Made by a program: the position numbers and the translations under genes. The notes below the pieces were generated by a model that did no database searches, had not been told where the DNA came from, and worked only from the letters and a program-made list of their open reading frames with translations. A DNA stretch of 39,660 bases from Candidatus Pullichristensenella stercorigallinarum. Its GTDB lineage: Bacteria; Bacillota; Clostridia; Christensenellales; Aristaeellaceae. Below, piece by piece: positions 9,101 through 16,676 of this stretch (positions within the stretch are counted from its first letter, which is position 1; every line of letters starts with the position of its first letter). The stretch covers positions 1-39,660 of the forward strand of contig DVFZ01000084.1 of assembly GCA_018712945.1 (NCBI GenBank). Direction: 5' to 3'.

Positions 9101-11200
9101 TTTACCATCAAGCAGATGGAGCGCACGCGCAAGGGTCTGGAGGCCCGGCTTAAGAAACTCAACGATCAGAGCCGCAAGGACGATGTAGTGACCTTTGAGC
9201 AGTTGGGCGTTGACCGCCTGTTTGTGGACGAGAGCCATGCGTTCAAAAACCTGTTTCTATACACAAAGATGGTCAACGTGGCCGGCATCCAGCAGACGGA
9301 CGTGCAAAAAAGCTCGGATATGTTCCTCAAATGCCGGTATATGGATGAAATTACCGGTGGGCGCGGCATTGTCTTCGCCACGGGAACGCCCGTCTCCAAT
9401 TCCATGGTGGAACTGTATACCATCATGCGCTATCTGCAATATTCAACGCTGGAGCGCATGGGCATGCGGCATTTCGATTCCTGGGCGGCGACGTTTGGCG
9501 ATACTGTATCCGCAATAGAATTGGCCCCGGAAGGCACCGGCTACCGCGCCAGGACGCGCTTCGCCCGGTTCTTCAACCTGCCGGAATTGATTTCCGTATT
9601 CAAGGAGGCAGCGGATATTCAGACGGCGGATATGCTGTCGCTGCCTGTCCCGGAGGCGGAGTTTGTGAATGTCACCCTGAAGCCCAGCGAAATCCAACGG
9701 GAATATGTATCGTCCTTCTCGGAACGCGCGGACAGGGTGCGCAGCGGCGCGGTCGATCCCTCCGTAGACAATATGCTGCGTATTACCAATGACGGCCGGA
9801 AATGCGCGCTGGATCAGCGGCTGATGCAGGAAATGCTTCCGGACGACGAAGGCAGCAAGGTCAACGCCTGCGTGCGGAACGCCTTTGCCATCTGGCAGAG
9901 CGGCATAGAAAAACGGACGGCACAGCTCATCTTTTGCGACTTGTCCACGCCCAAGGGCGACGGCCGCTTCAACATCTATGACGATGTGCGCAACAAACTC
10001 GTCCAGATGGGCGTTCCCAGAGAGGAAATCGCCTTTATCCACGAAGCGGCGACGGAAACGCAGAAAGCGGAACTGTTTGCCCGCGTGCGCGCCGGACAGG
10101 TGCGTATCCTGCTGGGGTCTACGGCAAAACTCGGCGCGGGGACCAACGTACAGGACCGCCTGATCGCCCTGCATCATCTGGACGCGCCCTGGAAGCCCTC
10201 CGATCTGGAACAGCAGGAAGGCCGGATTCTGCGTCAGGGCAATATGAATCCAAAAGTGCAGATTTTCCGCTATGTGACGGAAGGCTCTTTCGACGCCTAT
10301 ATGTGGCAAATATTGGAAACCAAGCAGAAGTTCATTGCGCAAGTTATGACGAGCAAAAGCCCTGTGCGCGCCTGTCAGGACGTGGACGACACGGCGCTGT
10401 CCTACGCGGAGATCAAGGCGCTGGCGACAGGCAACCCTGAGATCAAGCAAAAGATGGATTTGGATATTCAGGTCGCGCGGCTGAAAATGCTGAAAGCGAA
10501 CCATGTTTCCCAGCATTACCGGCTGGAAACCGACATCGCGAGAACCTATCCGTCGCAGATCACTGCGGAAAAAGAGCGCATAGAAAATCTATCGCGGGAC
10601 ATTGCCGCCTGCCAGCCCATTCTGGAACGGGAAAAGGATCATTTCCAGATTACCATCGCCGGGAAAAGTTATACGGGCCGCAAGGAGGCAGGCACGGCGT
10701 TGATTCAAGCCTGCACGTCTTCCGGGCAGGGAGCGCGGGAGTTTCCCGTCGGCGAATACGGCGGCTTCCGGCTGACGGGCAGCTACGATCTGTTTTCCCA
10801 TAAGTACGAATTGACCGTCCACGGGCACGGCTCCTACGCCTTTGAACTCGGCGCTGACCCGTTCGGCAATCTCACGCGCCTGAACAACGTTTTTTCAGGC
10901 TTGCAGGGCAAGCTGGAACAGGCGCAGCAACGGCTTGCCACGGCAGAGGAGCAGTTGGAGAACGCCAAGCGTGAAGTGAACCGCCCCTTCCCGCAGGAAC
11001 AGGAACTCGCGGAGAAACAGGCACAGCTTATAGAACTGAACGCCCGCCTGAACATTGACGAGCGCTCATCCGAGGCGTCGCTGATCGACGGAGACGCCTT
11101 GGAGGAAAAATCCGAAGCGCCGGAGACCGCCGATGCCGCGGACGCGCCGGAGAAAGCCGTTCAAGGTCAGTCCGGCAGGCATTGTCAGGCCGTCATATAG
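3146..11200 (+). CDS. Giant ICE DNA methyltransferase / SNF2-like helicase
   Basis: 2,684 residues. Start is the ATG at 3146 with GAGGAGGTGA at 3131-3140; an in-frame GTG at 3137 lies inside that ribosome-binding site. Order: N-terminal element-specific domain (about 1-250); low-complexity Gly/Asp/Arg linker (about 260-400) that overlaps tnpV in another frame; repeated accessory domains; Rossmann methyltransferase with motif I LEPSCGVGNF (from 1196) and NVPF (1261-1264) in place of the adenine-methylase NPPY; superfamily-2 helicase with Walker A GAGKT (Lys1870), DESH (2028-2031), TGTP motif III and motif VI QQEGRILRQG (from 2356). The C-terminal part is coiled-coil-like and acidic. Such proteins are hallmarks of Tn1549-like elements, where protection or processing of transferred DNA has been suggested. 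NVPF is family-typical, so methylation activity is uncertain. Confidence 0.9.
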   Translation: MAKLDSIRFLAGRWAGWVSQSPADWMRFMDTASRMYRYSFPDQLLIYAQRPNATACASLETWNTRLNRWVNRGAKGIALIDDNQQPAKLRYVFDVADTHARYGDRLPYIWRVEGRHIPPLLAHLAYTYSLPDASSLESMLSQIANQVAEDYLDDALYGIEQEMTGSRLAQLPEARRREIFHDLFESSILYETMRRCGLNPETALPERTFNNIRYFNRPRILGVLGGAVSNACENILMDIGREIRAIDRENLRIPLAKRENMVYNDFNVVKRESDTSEGGNENGIDVSAPGRLPVSESGDRIERDGTHRPVRDAAEGLSEGASSGLVSEHVADGQAGRAPVGDRPERERADGTADKPDGRAGGRDGSPERDEPVGVGAADEQYTQPGGGDRADGVDLQLIETAPDGQPEETTEDIREAEAEAASAFALPGLPTVQRQIHEIEERAAAVYAGTLPFPADVVDEILRTGGNRSGTLYRLTYNFMVGQSRDERVEYVRQEYRTGGKGFTINGADYAVWFDRSGMQIARGRTVHTAPHNTAFLSWEQVTDRIHQLLQQGEFAPQATLEGARDYVLKACAQALVYMERDVEQEYKPLLFDDPDLFAGTFPEAVERGAAFLEVQENIGMLTARLQTFADQYAQNREMMRSPTYNPTRMSAVFERLARPWAAYQSREDFHPQEPATFITEDEVDAALTGGALYENSRLTIYAYWLTTESRTERASFLRQHYGEGGRSHAVSGADQSDEMHGARGITLRKGAAVYRLTWPNVVQRIDALIRNDLYLTASDHAKMPEYERGVMAGRILHFYRELPSDVQRPFQGAYDPRPEIARMLENTDSAISLLSAMTEAMTGIPEETEAFERISNMLFQFYDYVDGSYTIFPEPPWKATPEREQTRQLSMFDQFELPGGLPDENVVKTEAEGVSIVGNEAQEETGVEGSSPPETSGTLSENAQPDEEPSAADEKAIHTAETPEEDSGEQLPENAPAIGQTLHVDGRSYEIESISTLSKEVHLRDLDFQRENGYPISRVEPYSVVQGWLKEQAEPWIPGHEPGEDSPLKLVETVITLAPRSEQEEQISSPPEPERHNFHITDAGLGAGGPKARFRMNMEAILLLKRIEAEGRLATPEEQETLSRYVGWGSVQEAFEADNPAWKNEHRQLLDALTPEEFDAARATTLNAFYTSPTVIQAMYEALENMGFRKGNILEPSCGVGNFMGMLPESMRDARMYGVEIDSITGRIAQQLYQRNTIAVQGFEDTSFPDNFFDVVIGNVPFGAYKVIDRQYDRHNFLIHDYFIARSVDLVRPGGVVAVISSSGTMDKQSDGMRRYVAARADLLGAIRLPRNAFQRNSGTSVVTDVLFFQKRESAAIEQPEWVGLAKTPEGFDINAYFVRHPEMILGTLSSENTQYAAQAFTVEPIPGADLAEQLRKAMQNIHGTILETELSDTDLEENIQSLPADPEVRNFSYTVVNGRIYYRENSVMNLVDLPQNTAGRVMALIQMRDSVRQLLDAQLADASDAQIEAMQRRLDAQYDNFTRAYGLINTTANRRAFQQDSGYSLLSSLEILDEDGRLKRKADIFTKRTIRKPEPVDSVDTASEALALSIGEKACVDLKFMSSLCGKTEREITDELRGVIFQNPVTHVWETSDEYLSGDVRRKLREAEDAANAAPEYAVNAEALRRVQPKELDASEIEVRLGATWIDPVYIDRFLRDVLSVPAWMAGRTIRTQYSPVSGAWNISGKSSNSGNALIYTVYGTEKANALHLLEDALNLKDTKIYMTVQTLDGEKRVLDKKATILVQQKQEMLRTAFKEWIFKDMNRREALVKKYNELFNSVRPREYDGSHIRFVGMSPEISLMPHQKNAVAHILYGGNTLLAHCVGAGKTFQMIAAGMEARRLGLSQKNLYVVPNHLTEQWGADFLRLYPGANILVATRRDFEPANRKKFCSRIATGDYDAIIIGHSQFEKIPISRERQLAMLKNQIDDIAGAIEEAKRQRGERFTIKQMERTRKGLEARLKKLNDQSRKDDVVTFEQLGVDRLFVDESHAFKNLFLYTKMVNVAGIQQTDVQKSSDMFLKCRYMDEITGGRGIVFATGTPVSNSMVELYTIMRYLQYSTLERMGMRHFDSWAATFGDTVSAIELAPEGTGYRARTRFARFFNLPELISVFKEAADIQTADMLSLPVPEAEFVNVTLKPSEIQREYVSSFSERADRVRSGAVDPSVDNMLRITNDGRKCALDQRLMQEMLPDDEGSKVNACVRNAFAIWQSGIEKRTAQLIFCDLSTPKGDGRFNIYDDVRNKLVQMGVPREEIAFIHEAATETQKAELFARVRAGQVRILLGSTAKLGAGTNVQDRLIALHHLDAPWKPSDLEQQEGRILRQGNMNPKVQIFRYVTEGSFDAYMWQILETKQKFIAQVMTSKSPVRACQDVDDTALSYAEIKALATGNPEIKQKMDLDIQVARLKMLKANHVSQHYRLETDIARTYPSQITAEKERIENLSRDIAACQPILEREKDHFQITIAGKSYTGRKEAGTALIQACTSSGQGAREFPVGEYGGFRLTGSYDLFSHKYELTVHGHGSYAFELGADPFGNLTRLNNVFSGLQGKLEQAQQRLATAEEQLENAKREVNRPFPQEQELAEKQAQLIELNARLNIDERSSEASLIDGDALEEKSEAPETADAADAPEKAVQGQSGRHCQAVI
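3990..4340 (+). CDS. tnpV: TnpV-family transposon protein nested in the helicase gene
   Basis: 116 residues, in the +1 frame relative to the surrounding helicase gene and entirely inside it. AAGGAGG at 3975-3981 sits 8 bp before the ATG at 3990; an ATG at 3984 is too close. The protein matches the TnpV pattern: start MELTYQRQGDYLFPNL, then GRFGMQRKAYLKEHHPG, then SMLLTGRLDGHLLEIDR, and end MNNIRSRAEEIVLTELIYN. TnpV was named in Tn4451/Tn4453 and its role is not established; it is small and charged. Codons in this frame look like a real gene (GC-rich third positions, ordinary amino-acid mix), whereas the helicase frame here reads as Gly/Asp/Arg/Pro low complexity. A dual-coding region is therefore likely, with tnpV the more constrained frame. 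Expression of both frames is inferred. Confidence 0.72.
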   Translation: MELTYQRQGDYLFPNLEIESSVTEPIGRFGMQRKAYLKEHHPGWYQSMLLTGRLDGHLLEIDRSANARMELLTSQMAEREDVTEALKETNQLEWVQRMNNIRSRAEEIVLTELIYN

Positions 11201-11285
11201 ACGCTGAAACAACAATCATCACAAAGCATACCGACACCGGGGCAGGCGCTGTGCGCGCCGCCCTGTTTTTCGGGAGGGAAGAAGT

Positions 11286-12941
11286 TTGGAAGAAATCCGT
11301 TTTGAAATCTTACAGCTAAAAGACGAATTCAGAGAGCGGCGGTTCAGAGGTCTCCGGGAATTATCTCAGAAAGGCTTTACTGTCAACGCGGAACAGTACA
11401 GACAGGTGTACAGCGGCGTCTGCCCGCCGGACGTATTGCCGGACGATATTTTCGCCCGGTTCAATCTTGACAGGCCGGAGGATTTTCACGGCTGGTCATT
11501 GTCGGTCGGCGATGTCATTCTTCTGCATCAGAACGACGGCAGCCACGCTTATTTTGTAGACAGCTTCGGCATTGAAGAAATACCGGGATTTGCAGGCCGG
11601 CACATCCTGGAAACATTGCCGGCGCAGGAAACGCAGGAACCACCCAGGACGATGCTGATAACCGTCCGCAGGGCGGCCAGAGACGAGCAGAACTTTGCCT
11701 ACACGCAGGATGACGCCACCCTCGCCGCAAGCGGCGCAATCGGGCATCTGCGGGTCGATATGGGACAGGGCGGCGAGGAGTTTTATGCGGATTGGACAGA
11801 CCATGCCGCCAGCGGGCTCCCGGAGGGCTTTAACGCTTATCTCGACGCGCTGATCTCAACGTTGCGCACAAATCCCGCGTTTGACAAAATGCTCGAAAGC
11901 CGGGAGGCCCTGAGCAGATATTGTTATGGTCATCGCGTCGGCAAAATCCCGGACGAAGACAACAGCTACGCTTTCCGCGTGGATGGCGGCGAATATTCCG
12001 TGCTCCTGCGCCTGACGCCCAACCGCGGCGAACACAACGTATACGCCTACTGCTACAGCCGGGAAGCGCTCGACAGGACGCTGGCTGAAATGCAGGACGC
12101 CAGGGCGCAGGCTTATGCGCCGGTCTACCTGCACAGCGCGGCCTATGCGCGCGAGGCCGGCGAATTGGAGGCATGGCGCGCATCGCACAAAGAGAACGTC
12201 GCCTGCCGCGAGGCCATCGACGGGGCAATCGCCAAATACTTTGACGGCGCGCATCTGGACAGCCGCGCGGCCAGCGAGGTGCTTGACGCCTATGGCGCGG
12301 AGCGTGTGTCTTGGGTGCTCGCCAACTCGGTGATCACAAAGGAGTACGACGGGCGCTTCTCCCGCGGCAATCGCGCCTGGGCGCAGGCCGAAAACATCGC
12401 CATCGACTGGACGAAACTGGGGTATGTCCACAACGACGAATTTGCCTCGCGATCGCATCCGGCGGTGCTGGATGGATACTCCACTTATTCCTTCATATCT
12501 TTTGTTCTCCTGCCGCGCGGGGATGCCATCCTGCAAACGCAATGGCTGCAATTTTCCATTGCAGCCACAGCATTAGCATGTTTCCTTTTAACCCAGATCG
12601 CTTGCAGATGGGCTTCGCCCAGGCGGTATTTCTATTTACTTCAGCTCCACGCCGTATATCAGCACATACTGTGGGTCGGACTCGTTGCCGCTGTAGCCGG
12701 CGATCTTGTCCGTGTTGTAGACCGCAAGGTCGTGCGCGTTTGTAACCGGTACAGCGAGGCATTCATCGGCGATTGTGGAGAGGATTTCATTGTAGTACGC
12801 CTGCACATTATTCTGATCCGTTTCGGCGTTCAGCCGGTCGATCAGCGCGCCGTTCTCCATGCAGGGCGCCCACAGCATCGCAACGGGATCCGTGGAGTTA
12901 TCCGGCTGGATGTTTGTGATCAGCGAATACGGGTCGAATGA
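11286..12941 (+). CDS. YodL / DUF3849 ICE protein, C-terminus replaced by antisense read-through
   Basis: Start is a TTG at 11286, 7 bp after GGAGGG (11273-11278); no usable ATG exists upstream of the first domain. Residues about 40-105 form a YodL-type domain (FNLDRPEDFHGWSLSVGDV, YFVDSFG). Residues about 277-400 are DUF3849 (YLHSAAYAREAGELEAWR, HLDSRAASEVLDAYG, SHPAVLDG), which normally ends shortly after the SHPAVLDG motif. From about 12,485 (residue ~400) the open frame continues for some 150 residues, the last part exactly antisense to the binding-protein gene 12636-14255, and has no family features. I read this as a native gene cut at or near its 3' end by a recombination junction, with an accidental foreign tail. 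Function of DUF3849 proteins is unknown; they follow the helicase in Tn1549-like elements. Confidence 0.75.
   Translation: MEEIRFEILQLKDEFRERRFRGLRELSQKGFTVNAEQYRQVYSGVCPPDVLPDDIFARFNLDRPEDFHGWSLSVGDVILLHQNDGSHAYFVDSFGIEEIPGFAGRHILETLPAQETQEPPRTMLITVRRAARDEQNFAYTQDDATLAASGAIGHLRVDMGQGGEEFYADWTDHAASGLPEGFNAYLDALISTLRTNPAFDKMLESREALSRYCYGHRVGKIPDEDNSYAFRVDGGEYSVLLRLTPNRGEHNVYAYCYSREALDRTLAEMQDARAQAYAPVYLHSAAYAREAGELEAWRASHKENVACREAIDGAIAKYFDGAHLDSRAASEVLDAYGAERVSWVLANSVITKEYDGRFSRGNRAWAQAENIAIDWTKLGYVHNDEFASRSHPAVLDGYSTYSFISFVLLPRGDAILQTQWLQFSIAATALACFLLTQIACRWASPRRYFYLLQLHAVYQHILWVGLVAAVAGDLVRVVDRKVVRVCNRYSEAFIGDCGEDFIVVRLHIILIRFGVQPVDQRAVLHAGRPQHRNGIRGVIRLDVCDQRIRVE
12486..12635. other. Element/operon junction region with a stem-loop
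   Basis: This stretch lies between the last recognisable DUF3849 codons and the stop of the binding-protein gene on the other strand. It holds a perfect 9-bp stem (12543-12551 with 12559-12567, 7-nt loop). The stem could end transcription of the minus-strand operon, but neither side has a clear T-run. No insertion sequence, target duplication or attachment site was recognised, so the mechanism of the junction is unknown; an assembly join cannot be excluded. Confidence 0.5.
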
Positions 12942-14255
12942 GCCGCCATAGGTGTAGTACAGATTGACATCGTATTCCCCGGTCATCATCGATCCGTACC
13001 ATGTCATCATATCGCTGCCCACGACGTTTACGCCAAAGCCTATATCCTCCAGCTCGCCGGCGATTGCCAGCACGGCGTCGTCTAGCGTTGCAAAGCTTTG
13101 GCTGTAGATAAACGTGAGCACAATCGGCTCGCCGTCTATTTCGCGCACACCGTCGCCGTCCGTGTCGGCATAACCCACCTCGTCCAGCAGCGCGTTGGCC
13201 GTCTCGGCATCCGTGGGGTAGGTCTTTACCTCCACATCGCAGTAAGGCTTGGACGGATCGAACAGCGTTTCCGCCGCAGTCTCGACGCCGCCGAAGATTG
13301 CCTCGCTGATGAGCGCCTGATCGATGGCATACGCCACGGCCTGCCGCGCGGCCAGGTTGTCAAACGGCGCTTTGGCTACGTTCAGCGCCAGGAAGCGCGT
13401 CTGCTGCGTCGCTTCGCCGATCGTCGCGCCAAATCCGTCCGTCCCCATCAGATCAATAAAGCCGTCATAGCTGATGCGCGACGTGCCGAGTATGGCGTCG
13501 ATCTCCCCGGAGCGAAGCGCGAGTATCTTGGCGTCATTGTCCGCGATCACCTTGACCCGGAAGCTCTCCACATCCGGCGCTTCACCCCAGAAATACGGGT
13601 TCTGAACGAACGTATAGGTGTTGTCGGAAACGCTCTCGAACATGTACGGCCCCGTGCCCGCCGTCTTGTCCATGCAGTATTCAAACGCGCCCGCGTTGCC
13701 GTCCGCAAAGGCCTCGCTGTTGACGACGGCCATGGGGACGCACATGGTGAGGTCGTTCAGCACTCCATAATAGGGCTGTGATAGCTTCATGACGAATGTG
13801 GCGTCGTCCGGCGTATCCATACTGGCGATAATGGCGCTGAGTTTTCCATAGGAGCCATTGTAAGCGCCCAGGTTCTCTATGGCGCCCTCGAAGCTCGCCT
13901 TCACATCCTCGCTGGTCAGATCTGAGCCGTCGGAGAACTTCACGCCGTCCCGCAACGTAAAAGTGTAGGTAAGGCCATCGTCCGAAACCGTCCAGCTTTC
14001 GGCGAGCTCGCCGGCGATCTCGCCGGCTTCGTCATAAGCGACCAGCGTTTGATAAAAGTTGCGCGTCCAGTAAGCAATGCCGTAATTGGTCGAGGTGCTC
14101 GGGCTGAGCACCGGATAAAAGCCCGCGTCAAACGTCCAGTTTTCGGTCACGGTGATGCTCCTGTCCGCCTCTGCGGCCGCATGGCCTACCCCGCTCAGGC
14201 CCAGCATCATGACAAATGCCAATGCCAACGTCAATACTCGGATGGATGGTTTCAT
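12636..14255 (-). CDS. Opp/Nik-family ABC substrate-binding protein (SBP_bac_5)
   Basis: 539 residues. Start is the ATG at 14255, about 10 bp after AAAGGGG; an in-frame TTG at 14264 lies too close to that site. A secretion signal covers about residues 1-26 (hydrophobic core LALAFVMMLGLSGVG, then HA-AA). The mature protein has family 5 solute-binding features: YQTLVAYDEAGEIAGELAESW, the TFTLRDGVKFSDGSDLTSEDV block, and RQAVAYAIDQALI. Relatives bind peptides, nickel complexes or opine metallophores. It is the last gene of the minus-strand operon, 47 bp after the second ATPase, and supplies the receptor for that importer. Odd: there is no lipobox Cys after the signal, although Gram-positive binding proteins are usually lipoproteins. 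The substrate cannot be read from the sequence. Confidence 0.88.
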   Translation of the reverse strand: MKPSIRVLTLALAFVMMLGLSGVGHAAAEADRSITVTENWTFDAGFYPVLSPSTSTNYGIAYWTRNFYQTLVAYDEAGEIAGELAESWTVSDDGLTYTFTLRDGVKFSDGSDLTSEDVKASFEGAIENLGAYNGSYGKLSAIIASMDTPDDATFVMKLSQPYYGVLNDLTMCVPMAVVNSEAFADGNAGAFEYCMDKTAGTGPYMFESVSDNTYTFVQNPYFWGEAPDVESFRVKVIADNDAKILALRSGEIDAILGTSRISYDGFIDLMGTDGFGATIGEATQQTRFLALNVAKAPFDNLAARQAVAYAIDQALISEAIFGGVETAAETLFDPSKPYCDVEVKTYPTDAETANALLDEVGYADTDGDGVREIDGEPIVLTFIYSQSFATLDDAVLAIAGELEDIGFGVNVVGSDMMTWYGSMMTGEYDVNLYYTYGGSFDPYSLITNIQPDNSTDPVAMLWAPCMENGALIDRLNAETDQNNVQAYYNEILSTIADECLAVPVTNAHDLAVYNTDKIAGYSGNESDPQYVLIYGVELK

Positions 14256-14302
14256 TTTTCGCAATCCCCTTTCTGTTGCTTGATAATTGTATCATTCCGC
14301 CT

Positions 14303-15073
14303 TTATGGCGCAGTGATCCCTAAATCGGCCTCGCTCATGAGAAGCGCCGTATACGGGTGATGGATGCTTTGCGAGGAAAACGGGCGCTCAAGCGTATCCA
14401 CAATCGCGCCGTCCTTCATCACCCACAGCGTATCGGCCATATAACGCGCGACCACCAGATCGTGCGTGACAAACAGCGCCGCAAACCTTCGCTCGCGCTG
14501 AAGGCTGCGCACAAGATCCAGCGCCTGCCTGCGGCGCACGACGTCCAGCCCAGCGGTGGTTTCGTCGAAAATGATGCAACGGGGCTGCACGCTGAGCGCC
14601 CGCGCAATGCATACCCGCTTCTGCTCTCCGCCGGACAGTTCCGCCGGCTTCCGGTGGAATGCGTCCTCCGGCATATCCACCGCGCGCAAGAGCAGCGCCG
14701 CCCTCCGCATCGCTTCTTTTTTGGCGCATATTCCCAGGTTTATCATGGGTTCGGCGATGCTGCGCCCAACGTTCACTCGGGGATCGAGCGCGCTCTTTCC
14801 ATCCTGCAACACAAGCTGTACGGCCCGAAAGCGTTCGCGCGCCGGGGACGCCGCGATCGCCCGTCCGTCCAACGTGACGCTGCCGCTGTCGGGCGCGAGC
14901 AGGCCGGTCAGCAGGTGCGTCAGCGTCGTCTTTCCGGAGCCGCTTTCTCCCACGAGCGCATAGGTGCGCCCCTCTTCCAGCGCAAGGCTTACGCCCCGCA
15001 CCGCTTCTACCGCGCAGCGATGCGCAAACGCGCCGCCGCGAAAGGTTTTGACTACGTCTTTGGCCTCAATCAT
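14303..15073 (-). CDS. Opp/Nik-type ABC ATPase, second subunit (OppF/NikE-like)
   Basis: 256 residues. The ATG at 15073 overlaps the TGA of the preceding ATPase (ATGA, 4 bp), indicating translational coupling. Walker A GESGSGKTT is at 42-50, the signature is LSGGEQKR and Walker B is CIIFDETTAGLD, followed by the switch His in FVTHDL. The ending (HHPYTALLMSEADL) is the short C-terminal motif typical of the dipeptide/nickel importer ATPase class. It should heterodimerise with the product of 15070-15849 to power the permeases encoded at 15849-17605. Confidence 0.88.
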   Translation of the reverse strand: MIEAKDVVKTFRGGAFAHRCAVEAVRGVSLALEEGRTYALVGESGSGKTTLTHLLTGLLAPDSGSVTLDGRAIAASPARERFRAVQLVLQDGKSALDPRVNVGRSIAEPMINLGICAKKEAMRRAALLLRAVDMPEDAFHRKPAELSGGEQKRVCIARALSVQPRCIIFDETTAGLDVVRRRQALDLVRSLQRERRFAALFVTHDLVVARYMADTLWVMKDGAIVDTLERPFSSQSIHHPYTALLMSEADLGITAP

Positions 15074-15849
15074 TGGTTCGCCTCCAAACGCGCTGCGGCG
15101 GCCAGACGCACGGTATACGGATGCGCCGGATGCTCAAGCAGCGCGCGGACCTCTCCCGTCTCCGCCAGCTCGCCCGCCTGCAATACGCTCGCCGTTCCAC
15201 CCAATTGCACGGCGGAGCGAAAATCATGCGTCGTCATGAAGACCGCCGCGCCCCGGCGCTTCAGCGACGCCAGCGACGCCACCACCGCTGTGCGCAATCG
15301 CGCGTCCAGCGCGGTGGTCGGCTCGTCCGCCACGACCAGCTTGGGCCTGGCCATCAGCGCCATGGCAAACAGCACGCGCTGGAGCATGCCGCCGGACAGT
15401 TGGTGCGGATAGCTTGCATAGATCCTCGCGCATTCCGGCAAACCCGCCTCCGCAAGCGCGTCCAAAACGCGCTGTTTCGCCTCGCTCCTGCGCAGATTCT
15501 CATGCAGGCGGAGCACCTGCGCCATATACCTGCCCAGGCGCATGGACGGGTCGAAAGCCGTCATTGGATTTTGGGGGATATAGACGATCTCGCTGCCATA
15601 CAGCGCCAGCCTGTCGCGCTCACGCAGCGCGCACAGGTCGCGTCCGCAAAAGCGTATCGCTCCTTCCATGCAAAATACGGCGTCATCGAGCGTTTGCAAC
15701 AGAGTGTTGCACAGCATGGTCTTTCCGCTTCCTGACATGCCAAGTACCGTCAGACTATCGCCTTCTTGAAGCGACAGGTTGATCCCGCGCAGCAGCGCGC
15801 GGCCGCCCTCCCGCAGCGACAGATTCAGCGCCTCGATTTCAAGTAACAT
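15070..15849 (-). CDS. Opp/Nik-type ABC ATPase, first subunit (OppD/NikD-like)
   Basis: 259 residues. Start is the ATG at 15849, whose A is shared with the permease stop (TGATG); an upstream in-frame extension lies inside the permease gene. Walker A GMSGSGKT is at 37-44, the signature is LSGGMLQR, and Walker B is LVVADEPTTALD with the His of MTTHDF. The Q-loop region reads YIPQNPMTAFDP, typical of the dipeptide/nickel subclass. The C-terminal EHPAHPYTVRL motif is shared with peptide and nickel importers. It forms the ATPase pair with the next gene, with which it overlaps by 4 bp. Confidence 0.88.
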   Translation of the reverse strand: MLLEIEALNLSLREGGRALLRGINLSLQEGDSLTVLGMSGSGKTMLCNTLLQTLDDAVFCMEGAIRFCGRDLCALRERDRLALYGSEIVYIPQNPMTAFDPSMRLGRYMAQVLRLHENLRRSEAKQRVLDALAEAGLPECARIYASYPHQLSGGMLQRVLFAMALMARPKLVVADEPTTALDARLRTAVVASLASLKRRGAAVFMTTHDFRSAVQLGGTASVLQAGELAETGEVRALLEHPAHPYTVRLAAAARLEANQ

Positions 15850-16676
15850 CAGCGCGCCTCCCCTCGTTCCAGAACATCCCGAAGCGCTTCGCCAAACAAG
15901 TTGAACGCCGCCGCGGTCACCGCGATGCACAATCCCGGATAGACCAGCAATTCCGGGTGCGCGTATAGGCTCTTGCGCGCCTCATTGAGCATCGCGCCCC
16001 ATTCCGGCGTTCCGGCTGTGAAGCCCAGCCCCAGAAACGCAAAGCCCGACACCATGATGATCATGGAAGCCACGCCCGTGCTCAGATATACGATATACTG
16101 CGGCAGTATATTGGGCAGAATGTGCTTGAACACGAGCCGCGACGTGCCGCAGCCGGCAATCCGGGAGGCGAGCGCATAACCTTTTCCCATCTCCACGCGC
16201 GCGTATGCCGCGGCCATGCGCACAAACCACGCCCACATTGACACAACAATGGAGGCGAGCAGTGTGGCGACACCGTTGCCCGCGATCCCGGTAAGCGCCG
16301 CCGCCAGCACAACGGCGGGAAACGCTATGAATACATCGCATACATACCGCAGCGCCATCTGTACGGCGCGCGGCGCGCAGGCCGAAAAGCAGCCCGCAAC
16401 AATCCCTATCGTTCCGAGCAGCGCGACCACCGGAAGGCTGATGCCCAGGGAATAACGCGCGCCGTATATCAGCCGCGACAGGACGCACCGGCCCAGCTGG
16501 TCCGTGCCGAGAGGGTACCGGCTGCTCGCCTCGCTGTACTTGTGCAGCAGATCCTGTTCATATGGGTCGTTGGGCGCGAGCAGCGGCGCAAGCACCGCCG
16601 CCAGCAGAAACAGCACGATCATGGCAAAGCCAACGACGGCCTGTGGATTCCGAAAAAGACGCCCAAACACGCTCAT
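15849..16676 (-). CDS. Opp/Nik-type ABC permease, second subunit (OppC/NikC-like)
   Basis: 275 residues. Start is the ATG at 16676, overlapping the first permease stop by 4 bp (ATGA). Features of the OppC/NikC class: N-terminal membrane helix (VVGFAMIVLFLLAAVLAPLL), the APNDPYEQD and YPLGTDQLGRCVLSRLIYGAR motifs, and an EAA coupling loop near GYALASRIAGCGTSRLVFKH. Five to six membrane spans are evident. The C-terminus (LFGEALRDVLERG) is family-typical. Partner of the permease at 16673-17605 and the two ATPases that follow. Confidence 0.87.
   Translation of the reverse strand: MSVFGRLFRNPQAVVGFAMIVLFLLAAVLAPLLAPNDPYEQDLLHKYSEASSRYPLGTDQLGRCVLSRLIYGARYSLGISLPVVALLGTIGIVAGCFSACAPRAVQMALRYVCDVFIAFPAVVLAAALTGIAGNGVATLLASIVVSMWAWFVRMAAAYARVEMGKGYALASRIAGCGTSRLVFKHILPNILPQYIVYLSTGVASMIIMVSGFAFLGLGFTAGTPEWGAMLNEARKSLYAHPELLVYPGLCIAVTAAAFNLFGEALRDVLERGEAR

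Noticed and set aside
12636..14264. TTG start at 14264 for the binding protein
   Set aside because: It leaves almost no gap after AAAGGGG; the ATG at 14255 has proper spacing and starts a normal signal peptide.
14357..15412. 351-codon plus-strand frame opposite the two importer ATPases
   Set aside because: Both ATPase genes on the minus strand have complete motifs and coupled starts; the opposite frame has none.
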